DNA of 17,890 bases, from positions 1-17,890 of the forward strand of contig JBBDWJ010000240.1 of assembly GCA_040902925.1 (NCBI GenBank). Reading direction: 5' to 3'. How positions within the stretch are numbered: the stretch's first letter is position 1; every line of letters starts with the position of its first letter. Shown here one piece after another: positions 6,588-13,376 of the stretch. Source of the DNA: JBBDWJ01 sp040902925. GTDB lineage: Bacteria; Acidobacteriota; Terriglobia; Bryobacterales; UBA6623. The notes under the pieces are model-generated. The model worked only from the letters and a program-made list of their open reading frames with translations. It had not been told where the DNA came from and made no database searches. Position numbers and translations under genes: made by a program.

Positions 6588-7973
6588 CTACGATCGCCGC
6601 CCGCGAATGCGCCCTGCGCGCGGCGTAAAACCTTCATAGTGGCGCATAATCAACTGCGCCTCGATTTGATTCACCGTGTCCATCGCGACGCCCACGACGA
6701 TCAGCAGCGACGTGCCGCCGAAATAGAACGTGACGCCTAGCCCATCGAGAAACCAGCGCGGCATCGACGCATCGGCCCAGTCGCCGATCAGCGGCATGTG
6801 ATGCAGCTTGATGCCGCTAATCATGACGTCGGGGATGAGCGAAATCAGCGCCAGATATAACCCGCCCACCAGCGTAATCTTCGTCAGGATGTCGTTGATA
6901 TGGTCAGCCGTCGGCCGCCCCGAACGAATGCCCGGAATGAAGCCGCCGTATTTGCGCATGTTGTCGGCGACTTCGCTGGGGTTGAAGATGATCGATACGT
7001 AGAAGAAACAGAAAAAGACGATGCCGGTGACGTAAAGCAATTCGTAAAGCGGCTCCCCGAACGAGATCGATTGCAGCAGGCTGCTCAAATAGGGGCTCTG
7101 CTGAACCGCGGGCATCAGCGCCAGCGTCTGGGGAAACGCCAAAATCGAAGACGCGAAGATGACCGGAATCACGCCGCCGGAGTTGACCTTCAAAGGCAGG
7201 TGCGTCGATTGGCCGCCCATCATGCGGCGCCCGACCACGCGGCGGGCGTACTGCACCGGGATGCGGCGCTCGCCGCGCTCGACCAGCACAATGAACCCCA
7301 CCACGCCGATCATCACGATCAGGATCAGCGCCAACTGGATAACGCTCCACTCCCGCGTGACGAAGACGTTCTCATAGAGATTGCCGATGGCGGAGGGCAA
7401 TCCCACGACGATGCCGGCGAAGATGATCAACGACATGCCGTTGCCGATGCCGCGCTCGGTGATCTGCTCGCCAAGCCACATAATGAACGCCGTGCCGGTG
7501 GTCAGCGTGATGATCGTCATGGCGATGAAGCCGAAGCCGGGGTGGTAGGCCAGCCCGCTGCCCTGCACGCTCAGCGCGATCGTCGTCGACTGGATGATGC
7601 TGAGCGCGATGGTCAGATAGCGCGTCCACTGCGTGATCTTGCGGCGGCCCAGTTCGCCTTCCTTCTGAAGCTTCTCGAGAGTCGGAATGACGACCGTAAG
7701 CAACTGCAGGATGATCGACGCCGTAATGTAGGGCATGATGCCCAGTGCGAAGATCGTCAGCCGCTCGAGCTGACCGCCCGAGAACAGGTTGATGAAACCC
7801 AGCGCCGTGCCGGCCGCCTGCTGGAAAAGCTCCTGCAACTGCGCCGTATCCACACCGGGCGTGGGGATCCAGGCGCCCAGGCGGTACACGCCGAGCATGG
7901 CCAGCGTAAACAGGATCCGCCTGCGCAGATCCGGAATGCGGAAGACATTGACGATGGTGTCAACGAGTTTCAT
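6588..7973 (-). CDS. secY: preprotein translocase channel subunit SecY
   Basis: SecY forms the membrane channel through which SecA pushes exported proteins and ribosomes insert membrane proteins. The 461-residue product has the expected ten hydrophobic segments, from LFTLAMLGVYRLGAW (21-35) to GGTSLLIVVGVAMDTV (419-434). It has the plug region before LFSGGQLERLTIFALGIMPY and the family motif NPSEVADNMRKYGGFIPGIR at 331-350. The cytoplasmic tail ends in a basic run. The loop between the ninth and tenth segments (about 384-413) is some 25-30 residues longer than in E. coli. It lies three bases after the rplO stop, as in spc operons. Confidence 0.98.
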   Translation of the reverse strand: MKLVDTIVNVFRIPDLRRRILFTLAMLGVYRLGAWIPTPGVDTAQLQELFQQAAGTALGFINLFSGGQLERLTIFALGIMPYITASIILQLLTVVIPTLEKLQKEGELGRRKITQWTRYLTIALSIIQSTTIALSVQGSGLAYHPGFGFIAMTIITLTTGTAFIMWLGEQITERGIGNGMSLIIFAGIVVGLPSAIGNLYENVFVTREWSVIQLALILIVMIGVVGFIVLVERGERRIPVQYARRVVGRRMMGGQSTHLPLKVNSGGVIPVIFASSILAFPQTLALMPAVQQSPYLSSLLQSISFGEPLYELLYVTGIVFFCFFYVSIIFNPSEVADNMRKYGGFIPGIRSGRPTADHINDILTKITLVGGLYLALISLIPDVMISGIKLHHMPLIGDWADASMPRWFLDGLGVTFYFGGTSLLIVVGVAMDTVNQIEAQLIMRHYEGFTPRAGRIRGRRS

Positions 7974-7976
7974 GGC

Positions 7977-8669
7977 CTACTTTTTCTTACTGGCGCCGCC
8001 ATCCGCCTTCTTCTTGGCGGCTTTGGCCGGCTCCGCCGCAGCCCCGCCTTCCGAAGCCGCCTTCGGCTTGGCCGCTTTGGGCTTGGGCGCCGATTCCACT
8101 TTCAGCGATGGTTTTTTCGCAGCCTTTTGCGCCGCGCCCTTGGCTTTCGCCGGCTTGGCGGACTTTCGGTTCTTCGCTCCCGCTGCATCCGGCTGTTCAG
8201 CCGATGCCTTCTCGCGGGGTCGCTCGACACTCGTCAGGACCTCGACCTTACCCCCGGCCGCCTCGATCTTCTCGCGGGCAGCCTTCGAGATGCGGTGCGC
8301 GGAAACTTTCACCGCCCGTGTCAGTTCGCCGTCGCCGAGAATCTTCAGGCCGTCGCGCAGGCTCGATATCACGCCGCTCTTGAGCAGGCTCTGCGGCGTG
8401 ACTTCCTCACTGTCGATCTTCTCCAGGCGCCCGACGTTGATGATGGCGTATTCCTTGCGGAAGATATTGTGGAAACCCCGCTTGGGCACGCGCCGCACCA
8501 GCGGCATCTGGCCGCCTTCAAAGCCGCGCTTGCGGCTGTAACCGGAACGCGATTTCTGGCCCTTCTCGCCGCGGCCGGCCGTCTTACCCAGGCCCGATCC
8601 CGGACCGCGGCCTACCCGCTTAGGGCGGTGGCGCGAACCGGCCGGAGGATGCAGTTGACTCAAATTCAT
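7977..8669 (-). CDS. rplO: 50S ribosomal protein L15 with long Lys/Ala-rich tail
   Basis: L15 joins late in large-subunit assembly. The start MNLSQLHPPAGSRHRPKRVG is chosen because it matches the family and its ATG overlaps the rpmD stop as ATGA (8666-8669). The conserved part (GRGPGSGLGKTAGRGEKGQKSR, GFEGGQMPL) ends at about residue 147 with AAGGKVEVLTSV, the normal C-terminus of the family. The protein then continues to residue 230 with a low-complexity tail. Of its last 80 residues 25 are Ala, 21 Lys and 8 Pro, with AKPK-like runs ending GASKKK, similar in texture to histone H1-like proteins. Being continuous with L15, the tail is probably a real extension, though its role is unknown. Confidence 0.95.
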   Translation of the reverse strand: MNLSQLHPPAGSRHRPKRVGRGPGSGLGKTAGRGEKGQKSRSGYSRKRGFEGGQMPLVRRVPKRGFHNIFRKEYAIINVGRLEKIDSEEVTPQSLLKSGVISSLRDGLKILGDGELTRAVKVSAHRISKAAREKIEAAGGKVEVLTSVERPREKASAEQPDAAGAKNRKSAKPAKAKGAAQKAAKKPSLKVESAPKPKAAKPKAASEGGAAAEPAKAAKKKADGGASKKK

Positions 8670-8845
8670 TTCACTACCTCGACCAGGTGCGGCACTTTGC
8701 GGACCATGCCCCAAGTGGCCGGATTGTCGGGCCTCTCAACCGTATGGTCGATTTTGCGCAGGCCCAGTCCGCGCACGACTTTCCTCAACTTTTCGGGAAC
8801 GCCGATGATGCTTCGGATCTGCCGGATCTTCAATGTCTGCGCCAT
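8666..8845 (-). CDS. rpmD: 50S ribosomal protein L30
   Basis: This 59-residue protein is typical of bacterial L30. It begins MAQTLKIRQIRSIIGVPEKL, followed by RGLGLRKIDHTVERPDNPATW, the conserved core, and ends MVRKVPHLVEVVK. It lies eight bases after rpsE, and its TGA overlaps the rplO start, which fits the classic order rpsE, rpmD, rplO. Confidence 0.97.
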   Translation of the reverse strand: MAQTLKIRQIRSIIGVPEKLRKVVRGLGLRKIDHTVERPDNPATWGMVRKVPHLVEVVK

Positions 8846-8853
8846 GGAAACCT

Positions 8854-9360
8854 CTACTGCGCTTGCGCGTCGATACCGCGCATGGCGGCCACTTCTTTGC
8901 GGTCCCGCAACTGCTTGAGAGCGTCGAACGTCGCCTTGATGACGTTGTGCGGATTCTTCGATCCGATCGACTTGGTCAGCACGTTCTGAATGCCCGCTGC
9001 TTCGACGACCGCGCGCACCGGGCCCCCGGCGATGGTTCCCTTACCGACCCGGGCGGGCTTGAGCAACACCTGCCCGGCGCCGAAACGACCGAGCACGACA
9101 TGGGGAATGGTGTGCTCGAGCGTGTGGACGCGCACCAGATTCTTCTTCGCCTTCTCAATTGCCTTGCGAATCGCCGCCGGCACTTCTTTGGCTTTACCCT
9201 TGGCAAAACCGACGATGTGCTTTTCCGGGTCGCCCACGACCACCAGCGCCGAGAAGCTCAGGTTCTTACCGCCCTTGACCACTTTGGTGACACGGTTAAT
9301 GCTCACCACCTGGTCTTTGAGGTTCAACTCCGCAGCGTCGATTTTGTGCGTTTGTAACAT
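8854..9360 (-). CDS. rpsE: 30S ribosomal protein S5
   Basis: S5 lies at the mRNA entry and helps decoding accuracy; ribosomal-ambiguity and spectinomycin-resistance changes are known in it. The 168-residue product shows the double-stranded-RNA-binding-like N-terminal domain (QVVSINRVTKVVKGGKNLSFSALVVVGD, then VGFAKGKAKEVPAAIRKAIEKA). The C-terminal domain has GAGQVLLKPARVGKGTIAGG and VLTKSIGSKNPHNVIKATFDAL. Length and order between rplR and rpmD are normal. Confidence 0.98.
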   Translation of the reverse strand: MLQTHKIDAAELNLKDQVVSINRVTKVVKGGKNLSFSALVVVGDPEKHIVGFAKGKAKEVPAAIRKAIEKAKKNLVRVHTLEHTIPHVVLGRFGAGQVLLKPARVGKGTIAGGPVRAVVEAAGIQNVLTKSIGSKNPHNVIKATFDALKQLRDRKEVAAMRGIDAQAQ

Positions 9361-9370
9361 GCTCTACCCT

Positions 9371-9745
9371 TCAAAAGCGCAAGCCCGCCTCGCGGGCAGC
9401 CTCGGCCAGAGCTTTAACCCGGCCATGATAACGGTGTCCGCCGCGGTCGAAGACCACGTCCTTGATTCCCGCCTTCAAAGCCTTCTCGGCGATCTGCTTG
9501 CCGATCAGCTTCGCCGCCGCGGCATTGCCGCCATAAGCTGCCTTGGAGTCTTTCGTGGCGCCCTTGGTCACCGTGGCGACGGCGACCAGCGTTTTGCCGG
9601 TGGAGTCGTCGATGACTTGCGCGTAGATGTGCTTGAGGGAACGGAAAATCGCCAGCCGCGGCCGCTCGGGCGTGCCGCTCAGCCGGTTGCGAATCCGGCT
9701 GTGGATACGCTGCCGTCCTTCCCGTTTTGTCGTTTGATGATACAT
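9371..9745 (-). CDS. rplR: 50S ribosomal protein L18
   Basis: L18 binds 5S rRNA with L5 in the central protuberance. The 124-residue protein has the family's HSRIRNRLSGTPERPRLAIF opening and SLKHIYAQVIDDSTGKTL. It closes with DVVFDRGGHRYHGRVKALAEAAREAGLRF, the diagnostic C-terminus. It lies ten bases before rpsE and 36 after rplF. Confidence 0.98.
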   Translation of the reverse strand: MYHQTTKREGRQRIHSRIRNRLSGTPERPRLAIFRSLKHIYAQVIDDSTGKTLVAVATVTKGATKDSKAAYGGNAAAAKLIGKQIAEKALKAGIKDVVFDRGGHRYHGRVKALAEAAREAGLRF

Positions 9746-9781
9746 ACTGGCCTGCTCCAGCTAAATTCCGTGCCTGCCCGG

Positions 9782-10315
9782 CTACTTCGCGCCTGTCTTG
9801 CCTTCCTTCTTGCGAAGCACCTCATCCGAATACCGCACGCCCTTGTTCTTGTAGGGCTCCGGCGGACGCAACGCGCGGATGTTCGCCGCGGTCTGCCCGA
9901 CCAGTTGGCGGTCGATGCCGCTGACCTGAAGCTTGGTCTGGCCTTCCAGCTTGACGTCGATGCCTGTCGGCAGCAAAAACTCGATCGGATGCGAGTATCC
10001 CAGGCTGAAAACGATCACTCGCCCGGCGGCGTTGGCTCGGTAGCCGACGCCAACGATTTCGAGATCCCGCGTAAAGCCCTTGGTCACGCCCGTAACGGCG
10101 TTCTGCGCCAGCGCCCGCGCCAACCCATGCACCGCGGCATGCTCGTCGCCCTGGCGGGTGATTTCGAGTTCGCCATCGGCGACCTTGAATTCGACACCCT
10201 TGGGAATCGGGCAGCTCAGCTCGCCTTTGGGGCCCTTCACCTTGAGCACGCCCGAAGCGAGGTCTAGCTTCGCTTCTTTCGGAATGGGAATCGGTTTAGT
10301 GCCTACTCTCGACAT
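9782..10315 (-). CDS. rplF: 50S ribosomal protein L6
   Basis: L6 sits near the factor-binding base of the large subunit. The 177-residue protein has the usual two similar domains: MSRVGTKPIPIPKEAKLDL with VKGPKGELSCPIP in the first, and the conserved PEPYKNKGVRYSDEVLRKKEGKTG close at the C-terminus. Length is typical. It follows rpsH by seven bases. Confidence 0.98.
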   Translation of the reverse strand: MSRVGTKPIPIPKEAKLDLASGVLKVKGPKGELSCPIPKGVEFKVADGELEITRQGDEHAAVHGLARALAQNAVTGVTKGFTRDLEIVGVGYRANAAGRVIVFSLGYSHPIEFLLPTGIDVKLEGQTKLQVSGIDRQLVGQTAANIRALRPPEPYKNKGVRYSDEVLRKKEGKTGAK

Positions 10316-10322
10316 ACGCGCC

Positions 10323-10718
10323 TTAATAGATACAACACAAGATTTCGCCGCCGACGCCGGCTTTGCGCGCCTGCTTGTCGGTCATGACGCCGTGCGAAGT
10401 CGTCACGATATTGATGCCCATGCCGCCGATCACCCTGGGAATCTCCTTCGACCCCGAGTAGACCCGCCGGCCAGGCTTGGAGACCCGCTCCAGGCGGCTG
10501 ATCACCGGCGTGCGATCCGGCTGATACTTCAGATAGATCTTGATGGTCCGTTTGCCCTCGTCGTCAGCCACGCGGTAGTTGGCAATGTAGCCTTCTTCCT
10601 TGAGGATGCGCACGATCTCGATCTTCAGCCGCGAGGCCGGAACTTCCACTTTCGACTGATGCGCGCCCAGCGCATTGCGAACCCTAGTCAGCAAATCGGA
10701 AATCGGATCAAAAAACAT
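10323..10718 (-). CDS. rpsH: 30S ribosomal protein S8
   Basis: S8 binds the central domain of 16S rRNA early in assembly, and in E. coli it represses the spc operon at rplE; no such target could be recognised by eye here. The 131-residue protein opens MFFDPISDLLTRVRNALGAH. It has the conserved SRLKIEIVRILKEEGYI and the C-terminal STSHGVMTDKQARKAGVGGE-type segment (here TTSHGVMTDKQARKAGVGGE), ending ILCCIY. Order rpsN, rpsH, rplF is standard. Confidence 0.98.
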   Translation of the reverse strand: MFFDPISDLLTRVRNALGAHQSKVEVPASRLKIEIVRILKEEGYIANYRVADDEGKRTIKIYLKYQPDRTPVISRLERVSKPGRRVYSGSKEIPRVIGGMGINIVTTSHGVMTDKQARKAGVGGEILCCIY

Positions 10719-10754
10719 GCTTCATCCTCCGGCACGGTTGCGCGGCAGCCCTCA

Positions 10755-10940
10755 CTACCAACTGCTCTTGACGACTCCGGGCAGCTCGCCCAGAAGCGCC
10801 AGTCCTCGAAAACAGATGCGGCACAAACGAAACTTGCGGATGTAACCTCTCGGGCGGCCGCAACGCTGGCAACGGTTCCGTAAGCGAATCTTGAACTTGG
10901 GCTTCTTTTGCTCTTTAGCGACTTTGGCGGTAGTGGCCAT
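10755..10940 (-). CDS. rpsN: 30S ribosomal protein S14, zinc-binding type
   Basis: This is the short S14 form: 61 residues with four cysteines, C24-x2-C27-x12-C40-x2-C43, in NRCQRCGRPRGYIRKFRLCRICF. The C-terminal GELPGVVKSSW is the family signature. It is placed in the small-subunit head. The long zinc-free form of E. coli (about 101 aa) is not seen. It lies 21 bases after rplE. Confidence 0.97.
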   Translation of the reverse strand: MATTAKVAKEQKKPKFKIRLRNRCQRCGRPRGYIRKFRLCRICFRGLALLGELPGVVKSSW

Positions 10941-10961
10941 AATTTATTCCTGCCGCGCCGG

Positions 10962-11501
10962 TCAGCGCCGAAACGGCATCCCCATCCCGCGCAACAGCGA
11001 CAGCGCCTCGGAATCGTTGCGCGCCGTTGTGACGATGGTGATGTTCATCCCTTTCACGTTGTCGACTTTGGAGTAGTCGATCTCGGGGAAAATCGTCTGC
11101 TCCTTGAGGCCAAGCGTGTAATTGCCGCGGCCGTCAAACGCCTTCGGCGAGACACCCCGGAAGTCGCGAATGCGCGGCATGGCGATACTGATCAGGCGGT
11201 CGAGAAACTCATACATGCGATCCCCGCGCAGCGTGACCGCGCATCCGATGGGCATGCCTTGGCGCAGCTTGAAGTTGGCGATCGATTTGCGCGCCTTGGT
11301 CACCACCGGCTTCTGGCCGGTAATCATGCCCAGCTCTTTGGCGGCCGCGTCCAGCAGCTTCGGGTTCGAAATCGCCTCGCCCAGACCGAGATTGACATGC
11401 ACCTTGGCGACCTTCGGAATCGCCATCGGGCTCGAATAGCCGAACTGCTTTTGCAGCTCCGGCACGACTACGCCTTCGTATTTCTGTTTCAGCCTCGTCA
11501 T
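10962..11501 (-). CDS. rplE: 50S ribosomal protein L5
   Basis: L5 binds 5S rRNA and touches the P-site tRNA elbow. The ATG giving MTRLKQKYEGVVVPELQKQF is chosen because it matches the family; a longer open frame upstream runs into rplX out of frame and looks non-coding. The 179-residue product has PKVAKVHVNLGLGEAISNPK, ARKSIANFKLRQGMPIGCAVTLRG and the C-terminal DNVKGMNITIVTTARNDSEA, ending LLRGMGMPFRR. All are normal. Confidence 0.98.
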   Translation of the reverse strand: MTRLKQKYEGVVVPELQKQFGYSSPMAIPKVAKVHVNLGLGEAISNPKLLDAAAKELGMITGQKPVVTKARKSIANFKLRQGMPIGCAVTLRGDRMYEFLDRLISIAMPRIRDFRGVSPKAFDGRGNYTLGLKEQTIFPEIDYSKVDNVKGMNITIVTTARNDSEALSLLRGMGMPFRR

Positions 11502-11541
11502 CGGTTGGCACCATCTTGTCGAGCAGCGGCAAACGCCGGGC

Positions 11542-11865
11542 TCAACTGAGATCGATCTCCTCGCCGCCGTGGCGGCCGATCCGCGTGCGGCCACCCTCGG
11601 CGTCGACGCGCGCGCCGAGCCGCACGGGCTTGCCTGAGGCGACCAGCATGACGTTCGAAATGTGGATCGCCGCCTCACGCTCGGCGATGCCGCCCTTGAT
11701 CTGCTTCTGAGGGTTCGGGCGAACGTGCTTTTTGGCCATCATGACGTGCTCGACCAGGATGCGGTTCTTCTTGCGATCGACCTGCAGCACGCGGCCCTGC
11801 TTGCCGCGGTCGCGGCCGGCGATGACCTGCACAATATCGTCCTTGCGAATCTTCGTTCCTGGCAT
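11542..11865 (-). CDS. rplX: 50S ribosomal protein L24
   Basis: L24 starts large-subunit assembly and lies by the exit tunnel. The 107-residue protein carries the KOW motif at the start (KIRKDDIVQVIAGRDRGKQG) and the family's HVRPNPQKQIKGGIAEREAAIHISNVML. The C-terminal segment, which in many bacteria contains a Cys-x2-Cys pair, here reads ASGKPVRLGARV, so it is a zinc-free form. A 131-base gap with repeats and a hairpin separates it from rplN, the widest gap inside the functional part of the cluster. Confidence 0.97.
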   Translation of the reverse strand: MPGTKIRKDDIVQVIAGRDRGKQGRVLQVDRKKNRILVEHVMMAKKHVRPNPQKQIKGGIAEREAAIHISNVMLVASGKPVRLGARVDAEGGRTRIGRHGGEEIDLS

Positions 11866-11920
11866 CGTTCGAATCCCGTTGGACTGCTGTGTCCGTTTCG
11901 TTTCTACGTCCGCGTCAGTG

Positions 11921-11936
11921 GGCCGCCAAAGCGGCC
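11921..11936 (-). promoter_or_regulatory. hairpin in the rplN-rplX gap
   Basis: GGCCGC pairs perfectly with GCGGCC across a four-base loop, about 55 bases before the rplX start. On the minus strand no T run follows, so it is not a standard terminator. It lies within a 14-codon open frame (ATG at 11948, MERPGRFGGPLTRT, stop) that has a GGGA sequence upstream and could be a leader peptide. It may be an RNA-processing or regulatory structure before rplX. Confidence 0.4.
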
Positions 11937-11946
11937 GGGCCGTTCC

Positions 11947-11985
11947 ATCTTAAAGTCCCGGCTCAAAGTCCCAGCTCAAAGTTTC
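11947..11985. repeat. three tandem 13-nt repeats
   Basis: Three adjacent 13-base units (11947-11959, 11960-11972, 11973-11985) share CT(C/T)AAAGT(C/T) with a few changes at the edges. The period is not a multiple of three, so it is not coding. It starts about 12 bases after the rplN stop in transcript direction. Slippage is the simplest origin. Confidence 0.75.
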
Positions 11986-11996
11986 TGCGGCGCCAT

Positions 11997-12365
11997 TCAA
12001 AGCACTTCCGGCGCTAGCGAGACAATCTTCATGAACTTCTTTTCGCGCAACTCGCGCGCCACCGGTCCGAAAACGCGCGTGCCAATCGGCTCGCCCAGTT
12101 CGTTGATGAGCACCGCGGCGTTATTGTCGAAGCGAATATAGGTGCCGTCCCGGCGCCTGGTTTCCTTACGCATTCGCACAATCACCGCCCGCACCACCGA
12201 ACCCTTTTTGACGTTCGAATCCGGAGCCGCCTCCTTCACCGAGGCCGTCACCACGTCGCCCAAGCCGGCTTTCGAGCCCGTATCGCCGCCTCGCGGCAGG
12301 ATACATTGCAAGCGCCGGGCGCCGGAGTTGTCGGCCACCTCCAGCCTTGTCTGCATGCCAATCAT
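11997..12365 (-). CDS. rplN: 50S ribosomal protein L14
   Basis: L14 sits at the subunit interface by bridge B8 and the binding site of the silencing factor RsfS. The 122-residue protein is fully typical: MIGMQTRLEVADNSGARRLQ, VVRAVIVRMRKETRRRDGTY, and the signature IRFDNNAAVLINELGEPIGT, ending KIVSLAPEVL. It follows rpsQ after 19 bases. Confidence 0.98.
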   Translation of the reverse strand: MIGMQTRLEVADNSGARRLQCILPRGGDTGSKAGLGDVVTASVKEAAPDSNVKKGSVVRAVIVRMRKETRRRDGTYIRFDNNAAVLINELGEPIGTRVFGPVARELREKKFMKIVSLAPEVL

Positions 12366-12384
12366 CGCGTTGTCCTTCTGCTGA

Positions 12385-12699
12385 TCAGCTCTCGCTGGAT
12401 TCAGTCGACTCTTCCGAGCTGACCTCGACCTGGGCGGCCTTCCAGACCACTTCGGTCAGCCGCCAGCGCTTCAGCTTGCTGAGCGGCCGCGATTCGACGA
12501 TGCGCACGCGATCGCCCAACTTCGCCAGTCCTTCTTCGTCGTGCGCGTAGAACTTGCTCTTGCGCGAAACGATGCGCCGGTACAACCGGTGCGGCACGCG
12601 CCGGCTGACCTCGACCACGATCGTCTTGGCCATCTTGGCCGAGACTACGGTGCCAACCTTTTCGGTCTTGTGGCGCTTCTGCTGCTGAGTTTCCGCCAT
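12385..12699 (-). CDS. rpsQ: 30S ribosomal protein S17
   Basis: S17 is an early-binding small-subunit protein with an OB fold. The 104-residue product has GTVVSAKMAKTIVVEVSRRV, the YRRIVSRKSKFYAHDEE loop and GDRVRIVESRPLSKLKRWRL, which are the family signatures. A Ser/Glu-rich tail (VSSEESTESSES) makes it about 15-20 residues longer than usual. It is nine bases from rpmC. Confidence 0.98.
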   Translation of the reverse strand: MAETQQQKRHKTEKVGTVVSAKMAKTIVVEVSRRVPHRLYRRIVSRKSKFYAHDEEGLAKLGDRVRIVESRPLSKLKRWRLTEVVWKAAQVEVSSEESTESSES

Positions 12700-12708
12700 C
12701 TGATTTCC

Positions 12709-12909
12709 TTACGACTTCCGGGCGAGCTCGGTCTCGCGTCTTACGGTCAAGATCCGCGCCAGGTCCTTTTTGAGGGCGCGATACTTCTTCAAACCATCGC
12801 TCTGACCCATCTGGATTTGGAACCGCAAGCGAAACAACTGCTCGCGGGCCTCGCGTTCCTTGGCGGCCAGCTCATCGCCGTCCAGGTCGCGAAAATTTCC
12901 AGCCTTCAT
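12709..12909 (-). CDS. rpmC: 50S ribosomal protein L29
   Basis: L29 lies at the exit of the peptide tunnel beside L23, where chaperones and the Sec machinery dock. The 66-residue product is a two-helix protein: MKAGNFRDLDGDELAAKERE, then REQLFRLRFQIQMGQ and the conserved RALKKDLARILTVRRE. Its ATG overlaps the rplP stop as ATGA (12906-12909). Order and length are standard. Confidence 0.97.
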   Translation of the reverse strand: MKAGNFRDLDGDELAAKEREAREQLFRLRFQIQMGQSDGLKKYRALKKDLARILTVRRETELARKS

Positions 12910-13328
12910 AGCAGCCCTCCCGAGTTACGGCTGATGAACTTGGTCTCGATCGGCAGCTTCTGCGCGGCCAGCTTCATCGCCGCGCGCGCCAGATCCTCCG
13001 GCACTCCCTCGACTTCAAACATCATGCGGCCGGGCTTGACCACCGCCACCCACTGATCGGGCGCGCCTTTACCTTTTCCCATGCGGGTTTCGGCCGGCTT
13101 TTTGGTGATCGGCTTGTCCGGAAAAATCCGGATCCACAACTTGCCTCCGCGCTTGATATGGCGCGTGATCGCAACGCGGGCCGCTTCGATCTGCCGGTCG
13201 GTGATCCAGGCCACTTCGAGCGCTTTCAGCCCAAAATCACCGAAGTCGAGACCCGAACCCCGCCAGGCCTTGCCGCGGCGCTTTCCGCGGTGGACCTTGC
13301 GGAACTTGACTTTTTTCGGCATCAACAT
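12906..13328 (-). CDS. rplP: 50S ribosomal protein L16
   Basis: L16 organises the A-site region of the large subunit. The start giving MLMPKKVKFRKVHRGKRRGK is chosen because a GAGG ribosome site lies about seven bases upstream and the family begins exactly so; the frame is open a few codons further up. The 140-residue product has DFGLKALEVAWITDRQIEAA, RHIKRGGKLWIRIFPDKPIT and the KGKGAPDQWVAVVKPGR segment, all typical. Confidence 0.98.
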   Translation of the reverse strand: MLMPKKVKFRKVHRGKRRGKAWRGSGLDFGDFGLKALEVAWITDRQIEAARVAITRHIKRGGKLWIRIFPDKPITKKPAETRMGKGKGAPDQWVAVVKPGRMMFEVEGVPEDLARAAMKLAAQKLPIETKFISRNSGGLL

Positions 13329-13376
13329 AGTCGTCGTTCCTCTGTCTGACAAGCGGCCCGAAACCGCCGGCGCAAC

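Noticed and set aside
5475..6740. 421-codon open frame on the plus strand
   Set aside because: It runs antisense to map, the adk relic and the end of secY, all of which have clear family matches; it shows no domain and no ribosome site.
8670..8714. 15-codon upstream extension of rplO
   Set aside because: It overlaps rpmD; the family start at 8669 has the usual ATGA overlap with the rpmD stop.
6900..8918. 672-codon open frame on the plus strand
   Set aside because: It lies opposite secY, rplO and rpmD, its product is rich in His/Arg/Asp/Gln typical of antisense shadows in GC-rich DNA, and it resembles no family.
11502..11678. 59-codon upstream extension of rplE
   Set aside because: The extension overlaps rplX on the same strand in another frame, is not L5-like, and the family start MTRLKQKYE lies downstream.
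11866..11890. GTTCGAATCCC, similar to a tRNA T arm, on the plus strand
   Set aside because: The flanking bases cannot form the five-pair T stem, and no acceptor, anticodon or D arm is present around it.
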